The notes: generated from the sequence alone by a model not told the origin. Shown: positions 9,022 through 18,108, counted from the first letter of the stretch. The stretch is 64,000 nucleotides of DNA from Saccharospirillum sp039982735 (GCF_039982735.1 NZ_JBDWXV010000017.1:186001-250000); one strand, 5' to 3'. Numbers and translations are program-made.

Positions 9022-9283
9022 CGCGATGATGCCCGGATACAAAGGCCAGTGCGTGTGTCACGGCCTTTTCAACCTCGGTTTCCATGGCATGCTGCTCCTG
9101 CACCGACAGATAAAACGCCATGTCCACCGAAAACCGGTAATAGCGCGCCGGTAGCTGATTCAGTGCCACACAGGCGATGTCGGCCAGTTCGTTTTCCGGC
9201 TTGCCATCGGCTTCCAACCGGCCTTTCAAATCATCGATCACCAGCTTTTCGTAATAATTGGCGATTTGAGTGTCTATGGTCAT
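9011..9283 (-). CDS. ComFB-family small protein
   Basis: A 90-residue cytosolic protein of the late-competence ComFB family: TIDTQIANYYEKLV at the start, ELADIACVALNQLPARYYR, then SVDMAFYLSVQEQ. ComFB-type proteins have recently been reported to bind cyclic di-GMP in some bacteria. The start at 9283 is fixed by a strong GGAGG 6 nt upstream; a longer frame to 9340 lacks a ribosome site and family similarity. Its last codons overlap the first of glgP, so the two are likely one unit. This suggests, but does not show, second-messenger control linked to glycogen breakdown. Confidence 0.85.
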   Translation of the reverse strand: MTIDTQIANYYEKLVIDDLKGRLEADGKPENELADIACVALNQLPARYYRFSVDMAFYLSVQEQHAMETEVEKAVTHALAFVSGHHRDDE

Positions 9284-9351
9284 GCGCGTGCCTCCGAATA
9301 TCGTGCTTTGAAGACTAGACGAAAATACGCCAACCGACACGGACCGCTGTT

Positions 9352-11592
9352 TTATTCAACCTCAATACTGGCAACACTCTGGAACCCGCGAGGCAACTTG
9401 TTGCCCCGACGCCCGCGCTCACCCAGATAGTGCTCAAGGTCAGCGCCCTTGAGTTTCAGCTTGCGCTTGCCGGAGTGAATGACCAGGGTGTTGTCGCTAC
9501 CCAGAACCACGGCGCCGATCATGTATTCTTCATGCTCAGACGCACGGGCGGCCGGAATGTTGATGATCTTGTTTCCCTTGCCTTTGGCCAGCTCCGGCAA
9601 ATCGCGCACCGGGAACACGAGCAAGCGCCCTTCGTTGCTAACGGCTGCCAGGTAGTCGGTTTCCCGCTGATGCACGACCGCCGGGGCCAGTACCCGGGCG
9701 TTTTTCGGCAGGCTCAATACCGCCTTGCCCGCCTTGTTTTTGCTGACCATGTCTTCAAAGCGGCCAATAAACCCATAGCCGGCATCGGACGCCAGCAGGT
9801 ATTGCTGGTTCGGTTCGTCGATCAGCAAGCCGCGCATTTCGGCACCCGGTGGCGGACTGACTCGACCGGAAATGGGTTCCCCCTGCCCTCTGGCTGACGG
9901 TAACGCATGAGTTGCCAGGGTGTAGGACCGGCCAGTCGAGTCGAGCAAGACCGTAGGCTGATTGCTCTTGCCCGGTGCGCTGAAGGCGAACGCATCGCCC
10001 GCCTTGTAGCTGAGGTTCACGCCATCAATGTCGTGCCCCTTGGCCGCCCGTATCCAGCCTTTTTGCGACAGCACGACAGTCACCGGTTCAGAGGGCAATA
10101 CTTCTGTCTCACTGAACGCCTGGGCTTCTTCGCGCTGGACCCGTTGCGTGCGGCGCTCGTCGCCAAAGGTATCGGCATCGGCCATGATCTCTTTCTTGAT
10201 CAGGGTGCGCATGCGCGTGGCTGAACCCAGGGTTTTCTCGATCTTGTCGCGTTCGGCGGCCAGTTCATCCTGTTCACCGCGAATTTTGAACTCTTCCAGC
10301 TTGGCCAGTTGCCGCAATTTCAGTTCGAGAATGGCTTCAGCCTGGACATCACTCAACTTGAACCGGTTCATCAGTTCTTGTTTGGGCTCGTCCTCGGTGC
10401 GAATGATGTGGATGACTTCATCGATGTTCAGATAAGCGATCAGCAAGCCATCGAGGATGTGCAGCCGGGCGATGACTTTGTCGAGTCGGTGCTGCAGACG
10501 ACGGCGAACCGTTGTGGTTCTGAAGGTCAGCCATTCGCTGAGAATATGCGTCAGGGATTTAACCTGGGGCCGGCCATCGGTCCCAATCATGTTCAGGTTG
10601 ATGCGGATGGTTTTTTCCAGATCGGTGGTCGCGAACAGGTGGTTCATGACCGCATCGACATCAACCCGATTGCTGCGCGGTTCTATCACCAGGCGCGTCG
10701 GGTTTTCGTGGTCGGATTCATCGCGCAGGTCGACCACCATGGGCAATTTCTTGACCTGCATCTGGTGGGCGATCTGCTCCAGTATTTTGGATCCCGAGAC
10801 CTGGTAGGGCAGCTCGGTTATGACGATATCGCCACCTTCGGTGCCATACCGGGCCCGAACCTTTACCGTGCCCCGGCCGGTTTCGTAGATTTTTTGCAGG
10901 TCGGCCGTTGGGGTGATCAGTTCACCACCGGTCGGGAAATCTGGCCCCTTGATGTGCATCATCACATCCGCCAGCGAGGCATCCGGGGAGTCGAGCAGGT
11001 GAATGCAAGCAGCAGCGACTTCGCGGATGTTGTGCGGCGGTATGTCCGTTGCCATACCAACAGCAATACCGGTCGTGCCGTTCAGCAGGATGTGCGGCAA
11101 GCGCGCCGGCAACACCGAAGGTTCGTCCAGTGTGCCGTCGAAGTTGGGCACCCAGTCGACGGTGCCCTGGCCGAGTTCATCGAGCAGCAGGCCGGCATGG
11201 GCGTGCAGTCTCGATTCGGTATAGCGCATGGCGGCGAAGGATTTCGGGTCGTCCGGCGCGCCCCAGTTGCCCTGACCATCGACCAGCGGGTACCGGTAGG
11301 AGAAGGATTGCGCCATCAGCACCATGGCTTCGTAACAGGCGCTGTCACCGTGCGGGTGGTATTTACCCAGCACGTCACCCACGGTACGGGCGGATTTTTT
11401 GTATTTGGAGGTGCTTTTCAGCCCCAGTTCACTCATCGCATAGATGATGCGACGTTGCACGGGCTTGAGGCCATCGCCCAGGTGGGGCAAGGCCCGGTCC
11501 AGAATGACGTACATGGAATAGTCCAGATACGCCTTTTCGCTAAACTGGCTGAGCGACAGGTGCTCGATGTATTCGCCGGATTGTTCAGTCAT
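9352..11592 (-). CDS. parC: DNA topoisomerase IV subunit A
   Basis: This 746-residue type IIA topoisomerase subunit decatenates chromosomes together with ParE. The N-terminal breakage-reunion domain contains the active tyrosine Y124 (AAMRYTESRL), and the quinolone-resistance region reads HPHGDSACYEAM with S84 and E88, the sensitive-type residues. The C-terminal blades carry SLPKNARVLAP and similar motifs. The length and the shorter C-terminal domain fit ParC rather than GyrA. parE is not in the window. A 68-bp gap separates it from the downstream comFB gene. Confidence 0.96.
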   Translation of the reverse strand: MTEQSGEYIEHLSLSQFSEKAYLDYSMYVILDRALPHLGDGLKPVQRRIIYAMSELGLKSTSKYKKSARTVGDVLGKYHPHGDSACYEAMVLMAQSFSYRYPLVDGQGNWGAPDDPKSFAAMRYTESRLHAHAGLLLDELGQGTVDWVPNFDGTLDEPSVLPARLPHILLNGTTGIAVGMATDIPPHNIREVAAACIHLLDSPDASLADVMMHIKGPDFPTGGELITPTADLQKIYETGRGTVKVRARYGTEGGDIVITELPYQVSGSKILEQIAHQMQVKKLPMVVDLRDESDHENPTRLVIEPRSNRVDVDAVMNHLFATTDLEKTIRINLNMIGTDGRPQVKSLTHILSEWLTFRTTTVRRRLQHRLDKVIARLHILDGLLIAYLNIDEVIHIIRTEDEPKQELMNRFKLSDVQAEAILELKLRQLAKLEEFKIRGEQDELAAERDKIEKTLGSATRMRTLIKKEIMADADTFGDERRTQRVQREEAQAFSETEVLPSEPVTVVLSQKGWIRAAKGHDIDGVNLSYKAGDAFAFSAPGKSNQPTVLLDSTGRSYTLATHALPSARGQGEPISGRVSPPPGAEMRGLLIDEPNQQYLLASDAGYGFIGRFEDMVSKNKAGKAVLSLPKNARVLAPAVVHQRETDYLAAVSNEGRLLVFPVRDLPELAKGKGNKIINIPAARASEHEEYMIGAVVLGSDNTLVIHSGKRKLKLKGADLEHYLGERGRRGNKLPRGFQSVASIEVE

Positions 11593-11953
11593 TCGATGGG
11601 TTCGCCTTAACAGGGTACGCGGTTCTGGGAGGCACCCCGGGATCAGTAGGATCAGACCGGTGTCGGTTTAAACTGGCGCAAGTGTCGCAATTTCAACCGC
11701 TTATGACAATCAGGCATGGATTTGTGGGGAAACCGCAGAGCTGTCAACTAGTCGGCATAACCTGTTACCAGAGCCTTTGGGCTCTCATGTTTCTGTGGCA
11801 AACTGAAATCAAGTGCGACCGCTATGCCTTTTTTGCCAGAGATCCGTGCCAGCCGCCGGGTCCACCTATCCGGGGTCGGCGGCTGGCACTCGGCGTAGCG
11901 GTCAACCTGACCATTAAAACAACGTTTAAAATAACCATAAAAAGGAAACAGGC
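11593..11953. other. Divergent intergenic region between parC and the acylase gene
   Basis: This 361-bp region contains no gene I can support. It holds TGTTACCAGAG at 11763, a 6-bp hairpin AGAGCC-TTTG-GGCTCT (11770-11785), and the short palindromic repeat A at 11846-11889. The AT-rich stretch after 11910 ends in AAGGA 8 nt before the acylase ATG, a good ribosome site. Promoters for both flanking genes should lie here, but no clear consensus is visible. Confidence 0.4.
11846..11889. repeat. Repeat A: deleted copy of the palindromic intergenic family
   Basis: A 44-bp inverted repeat with perfect 12-bp arms (11846-11857 and 11878-11889). Its first 30 bases line up with the 30-base left arm of the full-length elements (compare GGGTCCACCTATCCGGGG with GGGTCTACCTATCCGGGG in repeat E). 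The conserved TCGGC follows, and the sequence then jumps to an outer right-arm end. It therefore looks like a copy that lost its centre and inner right arm. It is the only copy lying upstream rather than downstream of its nearest rightward gene. Confidence 0.65.
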
Positions 11954-14359
11954 ATGGCCGTATCGCGCCCTATTCGATGGATTCTCAGGACCTTGCTACT
12001 GCTGCTGGTCCTGGCGGCAGGCGGTATCGCCTGGCTCTGGTGGCAGTTAAACGGCAGCCTGGCACCGCTGGAAGGGACTCATCCGATGCCCGGGTTAAAT
12101 GCCGAGGTACGGATCGAGCGCGATGCCCAGGGCATTCCAACGATTTATGCCCAGAACCGGCCCGACAGTGCCTATGCACTGGGCGTGTTACATGCCCAGG
12201 AACGCTTTTTCCAGATGGATCTGTTGCGTCGCAATTCAGCAGGTGAGCTGTCTGAACTGGTGGGCGATGCAGCGCTGAACTACGATCAGAGCATTCGTGT
12301 TCATCAGTTCCGTAAACGCGGCGAGCGGGCCGTTGCGGCTCTGAAACGCCCGGAATTACTGCGATTGAATGCCTATACCGCCGGTGTCAACGCTGGCCTC
12401 GCAGCACTCGATAGCCCGCCTTTTGAGTACCGCCTGTTGCAAACCCAGCCGCGCGAGTGGCAGCCCGCTGACAGCATGCTGGCGTTGTACAGCATGTATC
12501 TGGACCTTCAGCCGCAATGGAATGAACGCGAGCGTTCTCTGGCGGTGATGGAGGATCTATTGCCGACCGATTGGTTTGCGTTCCTGACACCCGCCGGCGG
12601 CGAGTGGGACTCCCCGGTGCACGGGGAGGCCTATCAGTGGGCGCCGTTCTTCCCTGAACAACCGCTGGCTGAGTTACAAACCCCACAGGAGCTGGCCGTA
12701 CTGAACGATCTGTCACCCTGGCAATACCGGGACACCGTAGAGCTTGGTTCCAACAACTGGTCTGTCTCCGGTGAGCTGACCGGTTACGAGGCAGGTATGG
12801 TGGCCGATGACATGCATCTGGGCCTGAGTGTGCCCAACATCTGGTACCGGGCCAGTTGGACGGTTGCCGGGGCTGACCGTCGCATCACCGGCGCTACCCT
12901 GCCCGGTGCTCCGGCCATGGTGGTTGGCTCGAACGAGCACATTGCCTGGGGCTTTACCAATTCGAACGGCGATTTTCACGACACCATTGTGCTGCAAACC
13001 AATGCGGAAGAATCGGAATACCTGACACCGGATGGCTGGCAGCCTTTTACCATAGACAATGAGGTCGTTCAGGTAAAAGGCGGCGAATCAGTCACCGTGG
13101 CGGTTAAGTCAACGCGCTGGGGGCCGGTCATCGGCACCGATCATTTCGGTAATATGCTGGCCATGCGCTGGGTGGCCCATGATCCGGAAGGCGCCAATCT
13201 GGACCTGACCAAAATGGAAACCGCCGATACGGTTTATGATGCACTGATTGTCGCGGCAACCTCGGGAGTTCCCGGGCAAAACCTGAACGTGGTAGACGTG
13301 CGTGGCAACCAGGCCTGGACCATTATGGGCCGTCTGCCACGCCGCTTCGGGTTTACCGAGGCGGGCATTTCGCCGAGTGAACCCGCCGACTGGTCATCGG
13401 GCGAGCTGGGCTGGAACGGCTATTTAAGCCCGTCGGAGTTCCCGCAAATTGTGAACCCGGAAGATGGCAGAATCTGGACGGCCAACGCCCGCATTGTATC
13501 CGATGAGTTACTGGACCTGGTCGGCCGCAGTGATTACGCCCTCGGCGCGCGCCAGCAACAAATAGAGAAAGGGCTGTTTGCCCGGGAACAGTTCACCGAG
13601 CAGGATTTTCTGGACATTGCGCTGGATGACCGTGCGCTCTTCCTGCAACGCTGGCAGCGACTGCTGCTGGCTGTGCTTGAGAATGATGAGAGCCCGGGGT
13701 CGGCCGAACGCTCTGAATTAGCTGCGTACGTGGCCCAATGGGAAGGGCGGGCCAGCAAAACCTCGGTTGGGTATCTGGCCGTGAAGCGCTTCAGAGAACG
13801 CACGATTGATCACACCGTGGGGGCAATCTATCGCCAGCTCGACAGTGCCAGTAATGTGTTCTGGCCGGAGCGGGTGGACAACTTTCTGGAATACCCCGTC
13901 TGGGCGCTGGTGACGCAACAACCAGAGCAACACCTGCCACTGGGCTACGAGGACTGGGATGATTTCATGCTGTCGATGGTGGATGAAACCCTGGCGATTA
14001 TGACCGCCGATGGCGAACCACTGGCTGACCAAACCTGGGGCAAGGCGAATACCCTGTCGATCCGGCACCCGCTGAGTGGTGCGGTGCCTCTGCTGTCTCG
14101 CTGGCTGGACATGCCGGAAGAGCCCATGGATGGCGATACCTACATGCCACGGGTTCAACGCACCGACAATGGTGCTTCGGAGCGCATGGTGGTCGCGCCG
14201 GGTCAGGAGGAAAACGGGATTTTTCACATGCCGGTCGGCCAGAGCGGCCACCCAATGTCACCCTACTACGATCGCGGTCATCGCGACTGGGTTGAAGGAC
14301 GCCCAAGCCGGTTCATGCCCGGGCCAACCCAATGGCGCATGACGCTGGAGCCGATGTAA
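11954..14359 (+). CDS. Penicillin acylase family Ntn hydrolase, membrane-anchored
   Basis: An 801-residue member of the penicillin G acylase/AHL acylase family, which hydrolyses amide bonds after self-cleavage into alpha and beta chains. The cleavage site and nucleophile are clear: TVELG followed by SNNW, giving catalytic Ser266 at the new beta-chain N-terminus. The alpha-chain has GIPTIYAQNRPDSAYALG and GVLHAQERFFQMDLLRR, both typical. Residues 9-31 form one hydrophobic helix with no clear cleavage site, so the enzyme may stay tethered on the periplasmic side. The start at 11954 has an AAGGA ribosome site. Substrate (beta-lactam, acyl-homoserine lactone or other amide) cannot be told from sequence. 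Confidence 0.92.
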   Translation: MAVSRPIRWILRTLLLLLVLAAGGIAWLWWQLNGSLAPLEGTHPMPGLNAEVRIERDAQGIPTIYAQNRPDSAYALGVLHAQERFFQMDLLRRNSAGELSELVGDAALNYDQSIRVHQFRKRGERAVAALKRPELLRLNAYTAGVNAGLAALDSPPFEYRLLQTQPREWQPADSMLALYSMYLDLQPQWNERERSLAVMEDLLPTDWFAFLTPAGGEWDSPVHGEAYQWAPFFPEQPLAELQTPQELAVLNDLSPWQYRDTVELGSNNWSVSGELTGYEAGMVADDMHLGLSVPNIWYRASWTVAGADRRITGATLPGAPAMVVGSNEHIAWGFTNSNGDFHDTIVLQTNAEESEYLTPDGWQPFTIDNEVVQVKGGESVTVAVKSTRWGPVIGTDHFGNMLAMRWVAHDPEGANLDLTKMETADTVYDALIVAATSGVPGQNLNVVDVRGNQAWTIMGRLPRRFGFTEAGISPSEPADWSSGELGWNGYLSPSEFPQIVNPEDGRIWTANARIVSDELLDLVGRSDYALGARQQQIEKGLFAREQFTEQDFLDIALDDRALFLQRWQRLLLAVLENDESPGSAERSELAAYVAQWEGRASKTSVGYLAVKRFRERTIDHTVGAIYRQLDSASNVFWPERVDNFLEYPVWALVTQQPEQHLPLGYEDWDDFMLSMVDETLAIMTADGEPLADQTWGKANTLSIRHPLSGAVPLLSRWLDMPEEPMDGDTYMPRVQRTDNGASERMVVAPGQEENGIFHMPVGQSGHPMSPYYDRGHRDWVEGRPSRFMPGPTQWRMTLEPM

Positions 14360-14404
14360 CCACCCAAGAGCCGGAGTCTATTTAAACTGTCTTGCCATGA
14401 ACCC

Positions 14405-14517
14405 GTGCCAGTCATCGGATTGGCTTATCCGGGGTCGGCATTAACCCATCCATGGGGCCTAGACCGCAGCATCCATGCTGCGGACTACCCCGGATAAGCC
14501 AACCCGACGCCCAGCAC
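14405..14517. repeat. Repeat B: 113-bp palindromic intergenic element
   Basis: The element sits between the convergent acylase and hemE genes. Perfect 15-bp inner arms lie at 14420-14434 and 14488-14502; outer arms extend to 14405 and 14517 with wobble-type mismatches. Its off-centre apical hairpin at 14464-14483 has 9-bp arms (CCGCAGCAT/ATGCTGCGG). It shares GGGGTCGGC, CCATGGGGCCTAG and CGGACTACCCC with copies C and D. It lacks a T-run and so is not a classical terminator. Confidence 0.85.
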
Positions 14518-14573
14518 TGAGCTACTTCTCACCTCAATACTGGCGAATCCTCTGTTTGATGCCTGCCAGCTGC

Positions 14574-15638
14574 TTAACGATGATACTTAGGACTCAGCTC
14601 GACCACCGCCTCAACAAACGCCCCTGCATGTTCAGGATCAACAAACTGGTGAATGCCGTGGCCAAGGTTGAAAACATGGCCTGAGCCTTTGCCATATTCC
14701 GCCAGAATGCGTTCGACTTCGGTACGAATACCATCCGGTGCGGCATAGAGTACCGAGGGGTCCATATTGCCTTGTAAGGCGACCTGCTCTCCAACTCGTG
14801 CCCGGGCATCGGCCAGAGACGTGGTCCAGTCCAGACCCAGCGCATCGGCGCCAGACGCCGCCATCGACTCCAGCCACTGCCCCCCGCCTTTGGTGAAGAG
14901 AATAACCGGTACCTTCCGCCCCTGATGGGTCCGTTTCAGGCCTTTCACGATGCGGGTCATGTAATCCAGCGAGAAGGTCGGATAGACCGAGTGGCCGAGT
15001 GCGCCACCCCAGGTATCAAATATCTGCACGGCCTGAGCGCCCGCTTCGATCTGGGCATTCAGGTAGTCGGTGACGGAATCGGCCAGACGGGTCAGCAGCG
15101 CATGCAGGGTATCCGGGTCGTTGTACAGCATGGCTTTGATGTGACGGAAATCCTTGGAGCTGCCGCCTTCAATCATGTAGGTCGCCAGCGTCCAGGGACT
15201 GCCGGAAAAGCCGATCAATGGAACCCGACCGTTCAGAGCACCGCGAATGGTGCTGACGGCATTCATCACATACCCCAGATCACTGGCCATATCGGGCTTG
15301 TGCAAGGCTTCTACATCCGCCATTGAACGCACGGTGCGTTCGAAGCGTGGGCCTTCACCCGTCTCGAAATACAGCCCAAGACCCATGGCATCTGGGATCG
15401 TCAGGATGTCAGAAAACAGGATAGCGGCATCCAGCGGGTAGCGTTCTAGCGGTTGCATGGTGACTTCACAGGCGAAATCGGCGTTCTTGCACAGACTGAG
15501 GAAATCGCCCGCTTCGGCCCGCGAAGCCCGGTATTCCGGCAAATACCGCCCAGCCTGGCGCATCATCCAGACCGGCGTCCGGTCGGTGGGTTCGCGCATC
15601 AGGGCGCGTAGCAAGCGGTCGTTGGTCAGTTCAGCCAT
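14574..15638 (-). CDS. hemE: Uroporphyrinogen decarboxylase
   Basis: This cytosolic enzyme converts uroporphyrinogen III to coproporphyrinogen III. From ATG 15638 it is 354 residues, the usual length. It carries the N-terminal signature PVWMMRQAGRYLPEYR and GFSGSPWTLATYMIEGG, both lining the active site. The frame is open upstream to 15782, but a TATAAT at 15670-15675 places the transcript start after that region, and family similarity begins at MAELTNDRLL. It stands apart from the hemCDXY operon. Confidence 0.97.
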   Translation of the reverse strand: MAELTNDRLLRALMREPTDRTPVWMMRQAGRYLPEYRASRAEAGDFLSLCKNADFACEVTMQPLERYPLDAAILFSDILTIPDAMGLGLYFETGEGPRFERTVRSMADVEALHKPDMASDLGYVMNAVSTIRGALNGRVPLIGFSGSPWTLATYMIEGGSSKDFRHIKAMLYNDPDTLHALLTRLADSVTDYLNAQIEAGAQAVQIFDTWGGALGHSVYPTFSLDYMTRIVKGLKRTHQGRKVPVILFTKGGGQWLESMAASGADALGLDWTTSLADARARVGEQVALQGNMDPSVLYAAPDGIRTEVERILAEYGKGSGHVFNLGHGIHQFVDPEHAGAFVEAVVELSPKYHR

Positions 15639-15669
15639 GGGGGTCAGATCCTGTAGAAAAAGTGGGCGC

Positions 15670-15675
15670 ATTATA
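15670..15675 (-). promoter_or_regulatory. Putative -10 box of hemE
   Basis: A perfect TATAAT on the minus strand lies 32 bp upstream of the hemE ATG. The -35 region (TCGTCA around 15693-15698) is weak. The position supports the short hemE start. Confidence 0.45.
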
Positions 15676-15764
15676 CGCATAGCCATCGCCACTGACGAAT
15701 TCAGCTGCTCAACTTTGGTGATACACTGGCGGCGTACTCTTAAGACATCGATGAAGGAGCCCGC

Positions 15765-16337
15765 GTGAATTTTCTGGGCCACTGGCTGTTTTCAGACCCT
15801 ACCCCCGACGCCCTGATCGGCTCACTCTGGCCCGACTTCGCCCGAAGACCCGACCCGAACACCGTTTCAGAAGAATTTCTGATTCATTTCGACCGACACC
15901 AGGCCATCGACAAGCTAACTGATACCACTCCGTTGCTAGAACCACTGCGAGTCGCCTTGCGACCCAAACTGCGCAAGACCACGCCAATCGTTGTGGATAT
16001 GTTGATTGATCATCATCTGGCGAAGCATTGGACCGATTATCACGATGAACCCTTGAGTGAGTTCACCCGGAAACGATACCTGATTGCCAATCAGTTCAGG
16101 GCACTGCCTCTACCCGAGAGAATGGAAAGAACTCTGTTTTTTATGGAACGAGATGACTGGCTGGCAGCTTATAAGGACCCTAAGCATGTGGTGAAAGCGC
16201 TGGGAGGGATGTCCAGGCGTATTCGGTTTGAGGATTCGATGTCCGAATGGGGAAACTGGGCTACACGACGTGCCAATGAGCACTTTGAGAACTTACAACA
16301 ATACATATACTCGTTGCCTTCGATTGAATCGAATTAG
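15765..16337 (+). CDS. acpH: Acyl carrier protein phosphodiesterase
   Basis: A 190-residue protein of the AcpH (DUF479) family, which removes the 4'-phosphopantetheine arm from acyl carrier protein. Motifs MNFLGHWLFSD at the start, HFDRHQAID at about residue 43 and DMLIDHHLAKHW at about 79 match the HD-like metal-binding fold. It starts with GTG at 15765 behind GAAGGAG, a strong ribosome site. It is divergent from hemE and convergent with the lipoprotein gene. No neighbour belongs to lipid synthesis. Confidence 0.9.
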   Translation: MNFLGHWLFSDPTPDALIGSLWPDFARRPDPNTVSEEFLIHFDRHQAIDKLTDTTPLLEPLRVALRPKLRKTTPIVVDMLIDHHLAKHWTDYHDEPLSEFTRKRYLIANQFRALPLPERMERTLFFMERDDWLAAYKDPKHVVKALGGMSRRIRFEDSMSEWGNWATRRANEHFENLQQYIYSLPSIESN

Positions 16338-16373
16338 GCAAACGAAGGCGACACTAACTGAATACAATAAGTC

Positions 16374-16401
16374 GGGGTGCCTTGCCAAAACAAGACACCC
16401 C
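16374..16401. terminator. Hairpin between convergent acpH and lipoprotein genes
   Basis: GGGGTG-C-CTTG pairs with CAAG-A-CACCCC around a CCAAAA loop, with one internal mismatch. It is followed on the plus strand by TGTTCTTAAAG, a modest T-rich tail. It probably serves as terminator in one or both directions. Confidence 0.5.
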
Positions 16402-16413
16402 TGTTCTTAAAGA

Positions 16414-18108
16414 TTAATTGGAAACCGGAATAACAATCGCTGACTTAACGCCGCTCGGCGTTTCTACTTCTACAATCATATTGCCATTCCCTGGGTCCGT
16501 ATCTGGCTCAAATAAAATGACCACTGTGTATCCTGTAGTTGATACACCATCCGGAACATCGCTTTCCCCGATGATGGTCGCAGTTCCATAGCTCGTTTGA
16601 ACGGACACACTTGATCCCGCAGGTGGCTGATTACCATTCACATCTTCCAAGAAAATATTGAACGTCTGTTCACCAGTAGCACTTCCAGGAGTCGGAGTAA
16701 TATTGATGGCGCTTCCCGCCATCAATATTTGAATATCATCCCAAACTTCAACACTGTCTGCACAATGTCCTGCAGTTTTGGCAGCCTCCGAACAACTGTA
16801 TCCTCTAAAAAGTGGACTGCTGGCATTGTAGGTTCCATCTTCGTTGTAGTCGTAATAAGACTCAAAAGCAGCATCATAGGTACCGTTCTTATTTCGGTCA
16901 TAAAACCTTTCTGGTGTGGACAAAAATGATTCGCCTGGATCAAACAATTGGTTTGCGGCTCCGGTTTCATAAAAGCTATCTTCACCGGCTGTCCACGCTG
17001 TGATTGTGGCAAGACCATCAGCAGGCAAAGGCGATGTTGACCGGTCACCACCTGACGTCCAAGTTACTGAGCATCGTCCTTCCGTTGTGGTACACGTGTC
17101 AGAAATCAGACCAAATTCAGTCCAGAAACTGATTTCAGTACCGTCAGGCACCGGATTGTTATGGTGATCTCCAGCCGTTACGGTGAAATTTATTTCTTCG
17201 CCATCACGATTCCATGCCTCGGGTGCGAAGAGATCAGCAGCAAGACTAAAACTGTCGATCTCCGCTGGTCCAGAGTTGACGGCTATTGGATATGAAACCG
17301 TCGAAATCTCTCTGCCATCATCAGCTGTAAAGGTAGCAATTACTCGAACACTAATGGCAATTGAACCAGCTTTGACACGGGTGGTTACAATGCCTGCTTC
17401 GTTAGACTCTGCTGTATTATTTGACAGTGTAGTTTCACCATCTTCACTCGTAAGGGCAAAAGTAACAGTCTGCCCAGAAACCGGTTTTCCTCGATCATCA
17501 AACAACGTGAATGTGACCGTTGCGATACTTGGCTGGCTCCCGCCCCAGTATGTATTGTATGCGATTGAAGTGACGTCTGTGCCGGAATAAGCGACAAAGC
17601 CGACATCGGCAGGACTAACATTTACAGTAGCTGTAGCTCGTGCATCGCCAATTGAAGCCAATATAACGTCATCGCCGACGCAACCTTCTGGCAAATATGT
17701 CGTTGTTGCGCTGCCTGTACCGGTAACCACACTACTGCTAGAAAACGTTGCTTTTCCATCCTGCAAACAAGCAGACGTGAATTCAACCGTAACAGGGGCA
17801 CCGTTATAAAGTGCGTCGTTATCATTGCTATCGACGATATTGACGGTTACTGCTGTCTGCCCTTCGGCTCCGATGGACGCTGTCGCCAGTGTCAGAACTC
17901 CTGCGTCAAACGAACCGCCAGACCCTGAGCCCAGCACAATCTCAACACCTTCGTCCGTCGTAGTAGACCCCCCGGTGTCACCTCCTGTCTCACCACCAGT
18001 ACCGCCGCCGGTATCACCGTCGCCATCATCACTTCCATATCCATCGCCATCACAGGCAACCAGGGCTAATGACAGCAACAAGGCCATCCCTACTTTTTTA
18101 TCGAACAT
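16414..18108 (-). CDS. Ig-like domain lipoprotein, AT-richer than its neighbours
   Basis: A 564-residue predicted surface or periplasmic lipoprotein. From ATG 18108 the signal peptide ends in LSLALVAC with the lipobox cysteine at C19; GGAG in the coding-like upstream sequence supports this start over ATG 18123. After an Asp/Gly/Thr-rich linker (about 20-50) come several bacterial Ig-like (invasin/Big-1 type) segments, such as TVTFTLFDDRGKPVSGQTVTFAL and NPVPDGTEISFWT. Two Ca-binding-like loops, DRNKNGTYD and DYNEDGTYN, are near residue 410. The gene is visibly AT-richer than both sides, which may indicate transfer. No specific function can be named; adhesion is only a possibility. Confidence 0.75.
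   Translation of the reverse strand: MFDKKVGMALLLSLALVACDGDGYGSDDGDGDTGGGTGGETGGDTGGSTTTDEGVEIVLGSGSGGSFDAGVLTLATASIGAEGQTAVTVNIVDSNDNDALYNGAPVTVEFTSACLQDGKATFSSSSVVTGTGSATTTYLPEGCVGDDVILASIGDARATATVNVSPADVGFVAYSGTDVTSIAYNTYWGGSQPSIATVTFTLFDDRGKPVSGQTVTFALTSEDGETTLSNNTAESNEAGIVTTRVKAGSIAISVRVIATFTADDGREISTVSYPIAVNSGPAEIDSFSLAADLFAPEAWNRDGEEINFTVTAGDHHNNPVPDGTEISFWTEFGLISDTCTTTEGRCSVTWTSGGDRSTSPLPADGLATITAWTAGEDSFYETGAANQLFDPGESFLSTPERFYDRNKNGTYDAAFESYYDYNEDGTYNASSPLFRGYSCSEAAKTAGHCADSVEVWDDIQILMAGSAINITPTPGSATGEQTFNIFLEDVNGNQPPAGSSVSVQTSYGTATIIGESDVPDGVSTTGYTVVILFEPDTDPGNGNMIVEVETPSGVKSAIVIPVSN

Noticed and set aside
10309..11610. Long open frame antisense to parC (433 codons)
   Set aside because: It mirrors the codon bias of parC in GC-rich DNA and shows no recognisable protein features. 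The same applies to long antisense frames over gltD (18339-19496), hslU (42914-44110) and glgP (7687-8622).
14405..14517. Palindromic elements as ordinary rho-independent terminators
   Set aside because: None has a T-run after the stem, the loops are large with internal hairpins, and arms reach 26 bp. True terminators in the window (18188, 35451, 36910) look quite different.
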